A program made the position numbers and the translations under genes. Source: Phycisphaerae bacterium SM23_30 (GTDB lineage Bacteria; Planctomycetota; Phycisphaerae; Sedimentisphaerales; SM23-30). Taken from it: a stretch of 37,733 bases of DNA. Location of the stretch: contig LJUC01000006.1 in NCBI GenBank assembly GCA_001303695.1, forward strand, positions 1-37,733. The letters are read 5' to 3'. The notes under the pieces are model-generated. The model saw only the letters and a program-made list of their open reading frames with translations, made no database searches and was not told where the DNA came from. Positions 17,005-26,218 of this stretch are shown here, in pieces; the first letter of the stretch is position 1, and the number at the start of each line of letters is the position of its first letter.

Positions 17005-17815
17005 TTGCCTGGCTTTCTTTAATCTCTGCCGACGATTTGCTCGGTTTTGACAAATCAAAAGCCGGTCCGTATTTTTCATAATCATAGTAGGTCCCTTCCC
17101 CTCGCAACACTACTATAATAGTTTTCAATAATATTTTCAAATCCAGCCATAAATTGAAATTATCGATATACTGCACATCATACTGGATGCGTTTTGACCA
17201 GGGGATGCTGGCGCGGCCGCGGATGGTGGCCAGGCCGGTGATACCGGGGCGCATTTCCAGGCGGCGGCGTTCGAAAGGCCCATAATATTCCAATTGCTCC
17301 GGCACGGTAGGACGGGGGCCGACCAGGGAGATGTCGCCTTTAAGGACATTAAGTAGTTGAGGTAGCTCATCAAGGCTGCTTTTACGTAAAAATGAGCCAA
17401 CGGCGGTGATGCGGGAGTCGTTTTCCTTTGTGGCCAGGCCTGCCCCGAGGTTCACCGCGCCGGGGATCATGGTGCGAAATTTGTAGAGCCGAAATATGCG
17501 GGCGTCCTTGCCTAAACGCTCCTGACAGAAAAATATCGGCCCCTTGCTGGCGAGCTTGATGGCTAATGCTAGAACCAACATGATCGGGCTGCACAATATC
17601 AGACCCACAGCCGCAGCGGTAAAGTCAATCAAGTATTTAATTGCCAGTTGTAATTTTCGCACGGATAGCTTGAAAATTATTTTGTTTTTTTCTGCTAAAA
17701 TTCCATCCCTGGTAATGTTCTCAAGCAAAAACGTCATGAAATGTTCTTTCTCGTTGCCAAATGTCTGTCGATCCGTCACCCCGCCCCGCCATCTTTGCCG
17801 GCCGGAAAAAACCAC
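16991..17815 (-). CDS. Polyisoprenyl-phosphate sugar phosphotransferase (WcaJ/RfbP-type, Bac_transf domain); true start may be internal
   Basis: LIDFTAAAVGLILCSPIMLVLALAIKLASKGPIFFCQERLGKDARIFRLYKFRTM, SFLRKSSLDELPQLLNVLKGDISLVGPRPTVPEQ, RLEMRPGITGLATIRGRASIPWSKRIQYDVQYI. Confidence 0.94.
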   Translation of the reverse strand: MVFSGRQRWRGGVTDRQTFGNEKEHFMTFLLENITRDGILAEKNKIIFKLSVRKLQLAIKYLIDFTAAAVGLILCSPIMLVLALAIKLASKGPIFFCQERLGKDARIFRLYKFRTMIPGAVNLGAGLATKENDSRITAVGSFLRKSSLDELPQLLNVLKGDISLVGPRPTVPEQLEYYGPFERRRLEMRPGITGLATIRGRASIPWSKRIQYDVQYIDNFNLWLDLKILLKTIIVVLRGEGTYYDYEKYGPAFDLSKPSKSSAEIKESQANAKN

Positions 17816-18118
17816 AACTGTTGGAAGTAAAATGATCGGCGCTGTGGGATCCCATATGATGAGTCACTATGAACTCATCCACCATCGGCAGATAATTCAG
17901 CTTCACCTTAGCCTTATTTATCAAATCACCCGAAAAACACAAACGCCCTACCAAAAATGCTTCGCAAGGTTCATCATCTGCATGGGGAAGAAGATTTTTC
18001 AGCATGGCCGCTTATCCGCGGGGATTTGATCGGATAATTACTCCTGCAACTGTCGGGTAATATCTCACCATTCACTTTCGGCGGCAAATTGCATCGAGTA
18101 CATCATCTTACAATAAAA

Positions 18119-19303
18119 TTAATTTCTAATTTTAGGCATCCGTAAAAAATCAAACCACCAAATGAAAAATCCCGAGATCAGCACCAGAATCGAAAAAAAC
18201 AAAATTGAGTATTCAAAACTGAACAGCCTCATGGGCAGTCCGATCATTACAAAAAAACCCGATAAAGCGTAACAAATATTTACAGTTTTTCTTAAAGAAT
18301 GTCCTTTAGATATTAGTTGGTCGTAAATATGACTTCGATCCGGAGCAAATATGGGCTGCTTGTTAATAAAACGACGCACCAGGGTTACTGACGTGTCCAA
18401 AATTGGCAAACCGAAAATAATTATCGCCGCTGTGGACCAGTTCCCCAGCTTATCTATGAACAAGATAATTAAAGTTGCTGCCATATAACCCAGAAGCATA
18501 CTTCCGGCGTCACCCATATATATTCTCGCCGGGTGTCGATTTAAAATCAGAAATCCTAATGATCCACCTGTTAACGACAGGCACAAAATCAAACGGATCG
18601 GATCAACCATCGGATCGTGAAAACAAGTCGTCAACGATACCGAAAGTACAAAAAAACCCGCCGATATAATGGCAGTTACACCGGCGCATAAACCATCCAA
18701 TCCATCAAGAAGGTTTAAACTATTAGTGGCGCCGAGGACGAAAAACACAACGATGGGAACGCTTAAAATCGTCAACAGAACATCCGGCAGGGGAATGTTG
18801 AGAAGGGAAAACATAGTTTTTAAATCGGGTCGAATGCCGACCAAAATTAACGCACTGGCCGCGATAGTTTGTCCTAAAAATTTTTGCCAAGGTTTAATAT
18901 TGAAAATATCATCTAAAAGCCCTACAATGCATGCGATTGTGGCCCCAAGGTAAATACCCTTCAGCATTAAAACATTAGAGATCTTGTTATTTGTAATTTC
19001 AATGGAAAGGCGGCGCAGAATTATTAGACCGATAGTCAATCCGACTAGCAAACCGAACCATATACCTACTCCGCCCAGATATGCGGTGGGCTTTTCATGG
19101 GGTTTAACGTCACCATCAGGAAGATCCATAATCCCCCATTTCAAAGCTAAAAATTGGCAAATCCAAGTGGCCCCCAAAGTCACAATAAAGACTACGGGAA
19201 AGATTATCCCATAGTCTCGTATAATCTGCCATAGCGTATATTGGTTTTCACCAAAGAATAATGAAATTATGGTTTTCATAACGGGGGGCTTAATAATTTG
19301 CAA
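18119..19303 (-). CDS. WecA/TagO-type undecaprenyl-phosphate GlcNAc-1-phosphate transferase (glycosyltransferase 4 / MraY-like)
   Basis: Polytopic membrane protein with VKPHEKPTAYLGGVGIW, IVGLLDDIFNIKPWQKFLGQ, NSLNLLDGLDGLCAGV, RIYMGDAGSMLLGYM, PDRSHIYDQLISKGHS. Confidence 0.93.
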   Translation of the reverse strand: MQIIKPPVMKTIISLFFGENQYTLWQIIRDYGIIFPVVFIVTLGATWICQFLALKWGIMDLPDGDVKPHEKPTAYLGGVGIWFGLLVGLTIGLIILRRLSIEITNNKISNVLMLKGIYLGATIACIVGLLDDIFNIKPWQKFLGQTIAASALILVGIRPDLKTMFSLLNIPLPDVLLTILSVPIVVFFVLGATNSLNLLDGLDGLCAGVTAIISAGFFVLSVSLTTCFHDPMVDPIRLILCLSLTGGSLGFLILNRHPARIYMGDAGSMLLGYMAATLIILFIDKLGNWSTAAIIIFGLPILDTSVTLVRRFINKQPIFAPDRSHIYDQLISKGHSLRKTVNICYALSGFFVMIGLPMRLFSFEYSILFFSILVLISGFFIWWFDFLRMPKIRN

Positions 19304-19414
19304 ATAATCATTACTAATATTTTTGTTGCAGATACATTTGGCTAGAGTAAGCAGAGGCGTAATATTGTATTTGAATGTAATATAACGGCCTCATATTTGC
19401 GCTAGATCGAAGCT

Positions 19415-20110
19415 TTATTTCTTTTTCAAAACGAAGAAAGCATGACTCATATCCTCAGGCACTTGGTAGTACTTTTCGATATAAAAATATTTTTTTATTT
19501 TTGCCCGAATATTGAACATACATACCTCTTTGCTCGAATTAATTTTCCAAAAATTTTGAGTCTTGCTCTTTTCCGTAATCTTGAGAGCCCACTGTAGACA
19601 TCGTTTTAGGACTAGTGGAAAAGGAATTGATACTGAAACCGACTTGCACCCCGTAATTCTGCATGTGAAATAAATTCGAAATGTTTCAACAGGTAACGTA
19701 AGTATAAGATATTCTTGAGTAACATGATTCAACTGGGATAATACATTATCAAATTCAGAAAAAGGTAAATGATGTAATACACGAGCGCAAAGTACAAGAG
19801 GAAACTCGCCCGGTTCAAATACAGTATCCAACTCAGTAATCGAAACAACCTTATTAGGGCGTAGAGATTCATTAATATCTGTAGTAATTGCTTTTATGCC
19901 ATATATTTTTAGAATGTTCGAAACGATACCGTTGCCGATACCGACTTCGAGGATTATTTTTGGTTTTTTGGACAAGACGTCAACCACCTGATGCCAATAC
20001 GTAATCATCCTTTCCTTGGAAACATAGAAAGAAAAATCATAATATTCTTTTGGAATATTACGAGGCTCTAATTGCTCATATTCTTTTTTGTGATAATTAT
20101 GCGTTGACAT
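19415..20110 (-). CDS. SAM-dependent methyltransferase (class I)
   Basis: IILEVGIGNGIVSNILKIYGIKAITTDINESLRPN, FPLVLCARVLHHLPFSEFDNVLSQLNHVTQEYLILTLP. Confidence 0.8.
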   Translation of the reverse strand: MSTHNYHKKEYEQLEPRNIPKEYYDFSFYVSKERMITYWHQVVDVLSKKPKIILEVGIGNGIVSNILKIYGIKAITTDINESLRPNKVVSITELDTVFEPGEFPLVLCARVLHHLPFSEFDNVLSQLNHVTQEYLILTLPVETFRIYFTCRITGCKSVSVSIPFPLVLKRCLQWALKITEKSKTQNFWKINSSKEVCMFNIRAKIKKYFYIEKYYQVPEDMSHAFFVLKKK

Positions 20111-20158
20111 GTTGAACCTCCAACCTAACTATCCTGATAGTAATACCAAAACATCATC

Positions 20159-21364
20159 CTACTCCACAAAACCTCGATCTATTGGATTTGTAGATCGATA
20201 TTTTATAAATCTAAGAAAATATGAAAGAAACTCAGAAAAAGTCGCACCAATATCATCATAGAACAGATCGTCATATACATCTTCATTGCCAGGCAACAGG
20301 AGCTTCATTGCCTCAAGAAGATTGAGCTTGGATAGGGATTTTATGCTAATTATCATATCCCCCAAATACCATCGCGCCACAATTCCATCAGGGTAATCCT
20401 TATACATTGAACGTGCTGCGTTTATACCCTTTGTAGCCGCAATGTACGTCATTACCGGGAAATCTACGCCACATGCAACCGGTAGCGCAATACTGCCCCA
20501 TAAACGAGGATTAATCTCAATAAACCAAGGCTGTTTTTCTATTGGGTTCCATTTAAATTCGACCATTGCCAACCCATGCCAGTTAAGTTTATCTAAAAGC
20601 TTGTGCGCACAGTCTTCCATCACGCGATTGTGGGCTGATTCGCGTAATGTACTTGGACCTCCGGTACTAATTTTTTCCCTAAGCCTTCGGTGAGTAAAGG
20701 ATGCAATTCTATTACCATGCCAATATAAACAAGATACACCCCACCCTTCTCCTTTAACTCTCTTTTGAATTATGGGATAGTTTTGATGTTTTAAATTAAA
20801 TTGCCTTATTACTTTATCAAGCGTATCTATTATTAGTTCCTTGCCTTGAGCGTAAAATACGCCCTTAGCACTATTACTTCTGTGAAGTTTAATAACAACG
20901 GATTCCCCAATCTCGCTGATAATATTATCAATTTTACTTATATGTTTAAATGCTGCATATTTAGGAGTTGGTATTCCCCCTCTAGATGCAAATTCAATCG
21001 CGCGCATTTTATCATTTGCCAAAGATAAAATATTATAGCTAGGCAGAGGAATTTTTATATGTCTTGGTAGATGCTTTCTATATCTAGTGACTATCTGACC
21101 TTCATCGTGGCCCGGAAGATAAAAATGCACTTTCGATTTTCTTAATATTTTGTTCATATCTTCTATGAATTGCTCTGGATTACTACGCGGATCACAATGG
21201 ACATAACGCTCAGATATAAATCTTGAATTTTGCCCCATTCCGAATCTAGCGCTGTCGGCCGCGGCTACACGAAGACCATATCGGCTTAAACTTCGGATGG
21301 CTGTATAACTTGACCGACACCAACTGTATCCAACAAGAACATCATTTCTCATTTTTTTTCCCAA
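20159..21364 (-). CDS. ATP-grasp superfamily carboxylate-amine ligase, second copy type
   Basis: VLVGYSWCRSSYTAIRSLSRYGLRVAAAD, NDKMRAIEFASRGGIPTPKYAAF, VVIKLHRSNSAKGVFYAQG, PIIQKRVKGEGWGVSCLYW, GLAMVEFKWNPIEKQPWFIEINPRLWGSIALPVACGVDFP. Confidence 0.88.
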   Translation of the reverse strand: MGKKMRNDVLVGYSWCRSSYTAIRSLSRYGLRVAAADSARFGMGQNSRFISERYVHCDPRSNPEQFIEDMNKILRKSKVHFYLPGHDEGQIVTRYRKHLPRHIKIPLPSYNILSLANDKMRAIEFASRGGIPTPKYAAFKHISKIDNIISEIGESVVIKLHRSNSAKGVFYAQGKELIIDTLDKVIRQFNLKHQNYPIIQKRVKGEGWGVSCLYWHGNRIASFTHRRLREKISTGGPSTLRESAHNRVMEDCAHKLLDKLNWHGLAMVEFKWNPIEKQPWFIEINPRLWGSIALPVACGVDFPVMTYIAATKGINAARSMYKDYPDGIVARWYLGDMIISIKSLSKLNLLEAMKLLLPGNEDVYDDLFYDDIGATFSEFLSYFLRFIKYRSTNPIDRGFVE

Positions 21365-21578
21365 AGATCTTATATATAGGAAATCGCAAACAGGATTGTT
21401 TCAGAAAGTCATTATGCCGGGCCTTTTTTCCTTAGCAAGGCAAAAATGTGTCGGTGGAACCGCTGATAGTTACCGGAACCAGAAAATTTCGATCATAATA
21501 ATCTGAAAATAATTCTTCATATTTTCTTTTATGTTACTTTTTCGTAAGGCGGGAAATTCCTGCAATCTTGAAACGCCG

Positions 21579-22757
21579 CTAACGCTGGGTATAATTTCTT
21601 CCTGCAGATTTAAATTTCGACCACATTAATCTATAAAGCTTTGTGTATTGATTATGCATGGAAGCCAGCGAAAAGTGGGATTCCACAATTTTGCGATTCT
21701 CCTGGCCTATTTGCCTTAATTTTGCCTGATTTTTTCTAAAATTGTCGATTCGTTCCCTCCAGAGAGCTTTGTCAAGGGCAAGAATACCGACGCTTTCGCC
21801 ATATTGTCCAATCTCCTTGTGGGGGGGGATATCGGAAAGTATCGTGGGGCGAACCAGCGCCATAGCTTCCAGTACCGCAATAGGCAGGCCTTCCCGAATT
21901 GAACTTGATACAAAAAGATCTGAATTTAGGATTTCTCTATAAACGTCTTCACGTTCCAGCGAGCCCGTAAGTTTGACACGATGGTCTATTTGTAAATCGC
22001 AAGATAACTTTATTAAATCTTTCTCCAAATTACCGCTGCCTACGATCGTCAGGGTAATTTCATCAGGCAATTCAGTCATGAGTTTAATTAACCATTTCTG
22101 GTTTTTTGCGCCGACCAGACGCCCTACATTTATCAACTTGAATTCTTGCGTTGCCTTGCCTCCACAAGCCAATTTTGCTTGATTTCCCCTTCCATATAAA
22201 TTACAAATTATATCTACGCGATCCAAATCGACGCCGTTGGTTATAACGTGAACTGAACTGTTCCTTACGTGCCTGAGCCAATGAGGATAAGAATCGCACG
22301 CAGCCTGCCCCACATAATTAACATGATCAGACAAAAAGAAATTGGCCAACGATAAGATTTTGCTGGGCAAACGATAGTTTTTAAAGGAGCTGTGGATGGT
22401 GAAAAGAGACGGGGGCCTTTGCCGTGATATTGAGCAAAAGAGGTGGGTTAATAGAGCGGGTCTCAAATGACCAAAGTGAAATACAGAGGGGATATTTAGA
22501 AGCTGAATATCATGTATCACTGTTTTAAGTCGTTGACGCATCACAAAAGGGCTTCTTTGGCAATCAAGGATTCTTATATTTTTTAATAATTCAGGATCAC
22601 AGCAGCGTAATTGATTTTCAACAATGGGCGCATAAGAAACTAAAAAGTGTAGTTCCTCCGGAAAATGTCGGGCGCGAAACAGAACGAACTCATTAAATTC
22701 CATACTGGTGCTGCTGAGGCTGTGTGTTACCGTAATAACGGCTCTTTTATAGCTCAC
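21579..22757 (-). CDS. Glycosyltransferase family 4
   Basis: FKLINVGRLVGAKNQKWLIKLMTELPDEITLTIVGSGNLEKDLIKL, HRVKLTGSLEREDVYREILNSDLFVSSSIREGLPIAVLEAMALVRPTILSDIPPHKEIG. Confidence 0.92.
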   Translation of the reverse strand: MSYKRAVITVTHSLSSTSMEFNEFVLFRARHFPEELHFLVSYAPIVENQLRCCDPELLKNIRILDCQRSPFVMRQRLKTVIHDIQLLNIPSVFHFGHLRPALLTHLFCSISRQRPPSLFTIHSSFKNYRLPSKILSLANFFLSDHVNYVGQAACDSYPHWLRHVRNSSVHVITNGVDLDRVDIICNLYGRGNQAKLACGGKATQEFKLINVGRLVGAKNQKWLIKLMTELPDEITLTIVGSGNLEKDLIKLSCDLQIDHRVKLTGSLEREDVYREILNSDLFVSSSIREGLPIAVLEAMALVRPTILSDIPPHKEIGQYGESVGILALDKALWRERIDNFRKNQAKLRQIGQENRKIVESHFSLASMHNQYTKLYRLMWSKFKSAGRNYTQR

Positions 22758-22908
22758 TCAAACTCCTACCCTTTAAAGAGACGAAAGAAAATCCCGGGAA
22801 TTAAAAGTTGTTTTTGCTCTATTAAATTATCTCATCAGTATTATGCCATTCGCATCCCATATCTTTTACCCGTTAAACGATATAGTATGCTTTATGGCAA
22901 TATACGTT

Positions 22909-23973
22909 TTAATCGGGTAAGCGTATTATACTTATTTTCCCGCTGGGATGTAGATCGGAAATTGCCAACCAGCGCCCATCGGGAGAGAAGGCCACATTTG
23001 ATGCGATCTCGGAAGTGCGTATGGATTTGACAATATTTTGCCCCGATCCGCAATCCCACACGCCGCCCTTTCGAGTATTAGTTAAGGCGGCAACCATTTT
23101 ACCGTCGGGACTGACGGCCAAATCATAGAATTTTACGTCGCCGATAATACGAACAATATCCTCATCGGCAACAATCCGTTTTAATACCCGACCGTCATCC
23201 GTTTGTATTTTATATAGAATAAGATTATCATCCCCCGCGAAAAACCAACTCCCGTCCGGACCGAAAGCCGCCTTGTAAAGTTGCTGCGGGCCCGGGATGG
23301 TTATCTCCCACTTTATTTTCTTGGCCGCCATGTCAACCACCATGACCAAACCTTCTTTGTCCTGCTCGCCCAATAGCGCCGCCCATCGACCATCATCGGA
23401 TATAGCCCCGTGGTGCAGTTGAAAGTCGTCGACGTCTTTATCGATGGTTACAATTAGATCGGCTTGTACCTCATCAGGATCAATCTTTGTTAACTGATAA
23501 ATCGTTCGGGAAGGTCCAATTATCGAACTTCCCCCTAATAATACCGCCAGCACGCTTCGATCGCGATTGGCGGCGAGATGCTTAAGGTTGTTATCAGGAC
23601 CAAGTGGAATTTCCCGAATTATATGTTGGTCCCGGAGATGACTTACCACCAGGGAATTTTGGCCGGTCCGCCGGTGCGCCGCAACCCGTTCCGCATCCAA
23701 AACTACTGCTTCTAAGGTTGGAGTCATGCCTCTTTGAGGATCAATAGATAAATCATCCCAGTTCCATAGTAGGATTTTACGGTCTTTAAATATAGCCGCC
23801 AATAAGTTACCACAGGTGGAAAGGTCTAAAACTCCGACGCCCTTGGGGAGAGGCACCTCTATCATCCGATTCGAACTTTGCTCCACAATAACCATCAGAA
23901 CCATAATTACTACCATGACGGCTAAGAATAATTTAATCGGAGACCTCTTTTTTTGTCTCTGCGAAGTCGGCAT
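22909..23973 (-). CDS. Membrane-anchored WD40-like beta-propeller protein
   Basis: N-terminal basic stretch plus TM (KKRSPIKLFLAVMVVIMVLMVIVEQ), then repeats such as GNLLAAIFKDRKILLWNWDD, AAFGPDGSWFFAGDDNLILYKIQ, LAVSPDGKMVAALTNTRKGGVWD, VAFSPDGRWLAISDLHPSGKISIIRL. Confidence 0.8.
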   Translation of the reverse strand: MPTSQRQKKRSPIKLFLAVMVVIMVLMVIVEQSSNRMIEVPLPKGVGVLDLSTCGNLLAAIFKDRKILLWNWDDLSIDPQRGMTPTLEAVVLDAERVAAHRRTGQNSLVVSHLRDQHIIREIPLGPDNNLKHLAANRDRSVLAVLLGGSSIIGPSRTIYQLTKIDPDEVQADLIVTIDKDVDDFQLHHGAISDDGRWAALLGEQDKEGLVMVVDMAAKKIKWEITIPGPQQLYKAAFGPDGSWFFAGDDNLILYKIQTDDGRVLKRIVADEDIVRIIGDVKFYDLAVSPDGKMVAALTNTRKGGVWDCGSGQNIVKSIRTSEIASNVAFSPDGRWLAISDLHPSGKISIIRLPD

Positions 23974-24036
23974 ATAACCCTCTAGCCATAATTTTATATA
24001 CTCAGTTCAGAATCGATCACGAAAAATAATGATATT

Positions 24037-25155
24037 TTAGGGTGCGGATCGCAGATAAAATTCGTGTAGGAGTCGCGCGATTTTTATATCGTTGAAATGC
24101 TCCTGCACTCTTTTCAGACCGGCCGCCCCGAAATTTTTTCGCAAACTTTTATCTTTAATAAGATTTTCAATTTTTTCGGCCATTTTATCAATATCTCCCA
24201 AAGGCACCAAAAAACCTGTTTGCCCATCAACAACCAATTCCTGTGTACCTAAGACATCTGTAGCCACGACCGGTTTTTCTAAAGCCATGGCTTCCATGAG
24301 AGAACGCGGGATGCCTTCCTTCTCGGAACATAACACCACCATGTCACAGGCTTCAATAAGACCTAGTGCTCTGGTGCTGCGCCCTACCATATTCACTAAT
24401 CTCGACAAACCCATTTCTTGAACCTGTTTTTTCAATTGTTGCTCCTGGGGACCTGTTCCCGCTACCACACAGGCGATATCAATGCCTTTCGAAATAAGTT
24501 TACATGCTACTTTTAAGAAATCGTCAACCCGTTTTATTCTCTCCAGCCGGCTTAGTAATACAATTCTGAAGCCCTGCTCAGGATAATCTTTCTCTGCCTC
24601 GGATAATTGTAGTGCCGCTAATTTTTTTACAAAATCAATATCAACTCCGTTACCTTCATACGATACTTTATCTTTTGTACCGATAAGTTTAATGCATTCA
24701 GACATATCACGTTTATTTTGAGTGAATATATGGCTTCTAAACTTACAGGCTGTTTTTTCTAAAAAACTGTATGCTATATATGAAATTCTGTTTTGACCTT
24801 CGTAAAATGGAAGCCCGTGGTAGGTATGAAAAATAAACGGTACTCTCGCTATTTTTGCAGCTAGGGCGGAAATGAAACCTGCTTTAGCTGTGTGTGAGTG
24901 CACCATGTCAAATTTTTCTCTTTTTAATACCTTATATAACTCCCAGATGCTTTTTAGGTCTTTTATTGGATTTATACTTCTATCCATGTTAACCGCAATA
25001 TGTTTAGATGGGGGGGTGGCTGAGTAATCCTTGGTTTTGGGTGATGAAATAACCGTCAAATCAATATCGCCGCACCGATTTAGCTCCTTCAGTTTTGTGT
25101 ACAGTATGGAGGTGGTAGAACTGTAAACTGTTACTATATGGACAATTTTGATCAT
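24037..25155 (-). CDS. Glycosyltransferase family 4
   Basis: DMVHSHTAKAGFISALAAKIARVPFIFHTYHGLPF, FRIVLLSRLERIKRVDDFLKVACKL, MVGRSTRALGLIEACDMVVLCSEKEGIPRSLMEAMALEKPVVATDVLGTQELVVDGQTGFLVPLGD. Confidence 0.95.
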   Translation of the reverse strand: MIKIVHIVTVYSSTTSILYTKLKELNRCGDIDLTVISSPKTKDYSATPPSKHIAVNMDRSINPIKDLKSIWELYKVLKREKFDMVHSHTAKAGFISALAAKIARVPFIFHTYHGLPFYEGQNRISYIAYSFLEKTACKFRSHIFTQNKRDMSECIKLIGTKDKVSYEGNGVDIDFVKKLAALQLSEAEKDYPEQGFRIVLLSRLERIKRVDDFLKVACKLISKGIDIACVVAGTGPQEQQLKKQVQEMGLSRLVNMVGRSTRALGLIEACDMVVLCSEKEGIPRSLMEAMALEKPVVATDVLGTQELVVDGQTGFLVPLGDIDKMAEKIENLIKDKSLRKNFGAAGLKRVQEHFNDIKIARLLHEFYLRSAP

Positions 25156-25186
25156 TTATTATATTTTTCGCCGTGATAAGCCGTTC

Positions 25187-26167
25187 TCATTTCTGAGCCC
25201 CACGATATTGTTTTATCATCTCTCGATCAGGAATAATCCTGTCTGTTTTACGGCCCAGAAAATAGTTTGCCGAGGCAGCATCTATTCCGCCGGGTTTGTC
25301 TATCAAGAAATAATCAAAATATTTCAACCAGAAAGCAGTTAATCGCGCGAAGATCTTAATAAAGTTTCGAGATAACTTTGAACGTACAAAACTTAGTAAA
25401 AAGTAATTATAAGCCCAGGCTAATGCGCAACCTGGCCCCAGCACTGAACCGCTTTCAATTTCTTCAAACTTTCGGAACAAAAATCTATGTCCTAAATGGG
25501 TAAATCTGGTAAAATCGTATCGTCCTTCATGTACTTGCTGCATAAAAGGTGTGTCCGAGTATATGATACCGTTTTTTTTCAGAACGCGCCATATCTCTTC
25601 AACGCAGCGAAATGGATTAACTACATGTTCCAATACGGCCTGTATAATCACACCGTCGAAGGTTTGGTCCGCAAAGGGTATAACATGTGCGTCGCATACT
25701 AAACAATTACGATCATGAATTGTAATATCTGTATCAACAAAATATATGCTACTATCGTCCTGAATATTTTGGAGGCCCTCTCCTTTTTCTCTCCCGCAAC
25801 CTATAATAAGAACTTGGGGACGTTCTTTTTGTTGGTGCAAAATATCTGAAAATTTCGCATATATTTTTTCGGCTTTCAGATTTCGTCCCAACTGGGGCAA
25901 TATTTTTTTTGCCTTCTGCATGTATAATACTCGCTGAGATTTACGTAAAGATTTCCCTTTATTATTCTGTTGACCTATTATATCGTTTATGGAAAAAAGA
26001 CTGTCAGATTCGTTTATAAGAATACATACACCGTTGACAACAGGAAAAGCAACTCCGCATTGTTGATTACTACAGGTGAGACTATCAGATGACAATCGCA
26101 GTTTTGACATGCAACACGGACAACGCAATTTTTGTAAAAGTTCTGATTTTATTTTTAGCGTCTCCAT
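25187..26167 (-). CDS. SAM-dependent methyltransferase with an N-terminal Trm112-like zinc-ribbon
   Basis: LRCPCCMSKLRLSSDSLTCSNQQCGVAFPVVNGVCILI, VLIIGCGREKGEGLQNI, FDGVIIQAVLEHVVNPFRCVEEIWRVLKKNGIIYSDTPFMQQVHEGRYDFTRFTHLGHRFLF. Confidence 0.88.
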   Translation of the reverse strand: METLKIKSELLQKLRCPCCMSKLRLSSDSLTCSNQQCGVAFPVVNGVCILINESDSLFSINDIIGQQNNKGKSLRKSQRVLYMQKAKKILPQLGRNLKAEKIYAKFSDILHQQKERPQVLIIGCGREKGEGLQNIQDDSSIYFVDTDITIHDRNCLVCDAHVIPFADQTFDGVIIQAVLEHVVNPFRCVEEIWRVLKKNGIIYSDTPFMQQVHEGRYDFTRFTHLGHRFLFRKFEEIESGSVLGPGCALAWAYNYFLLSFVRSKLSRNFIKIFARLTAFWLKYFDYFLIDKPGGIDAASANYFLGRKTDRIIPDREMIKQYRGAQK

Positions 26168-26218
26168 AACCTGAATCCCTTATTTAATACGGTTACAACC
26201 GCCAATTTAACTTTATCA

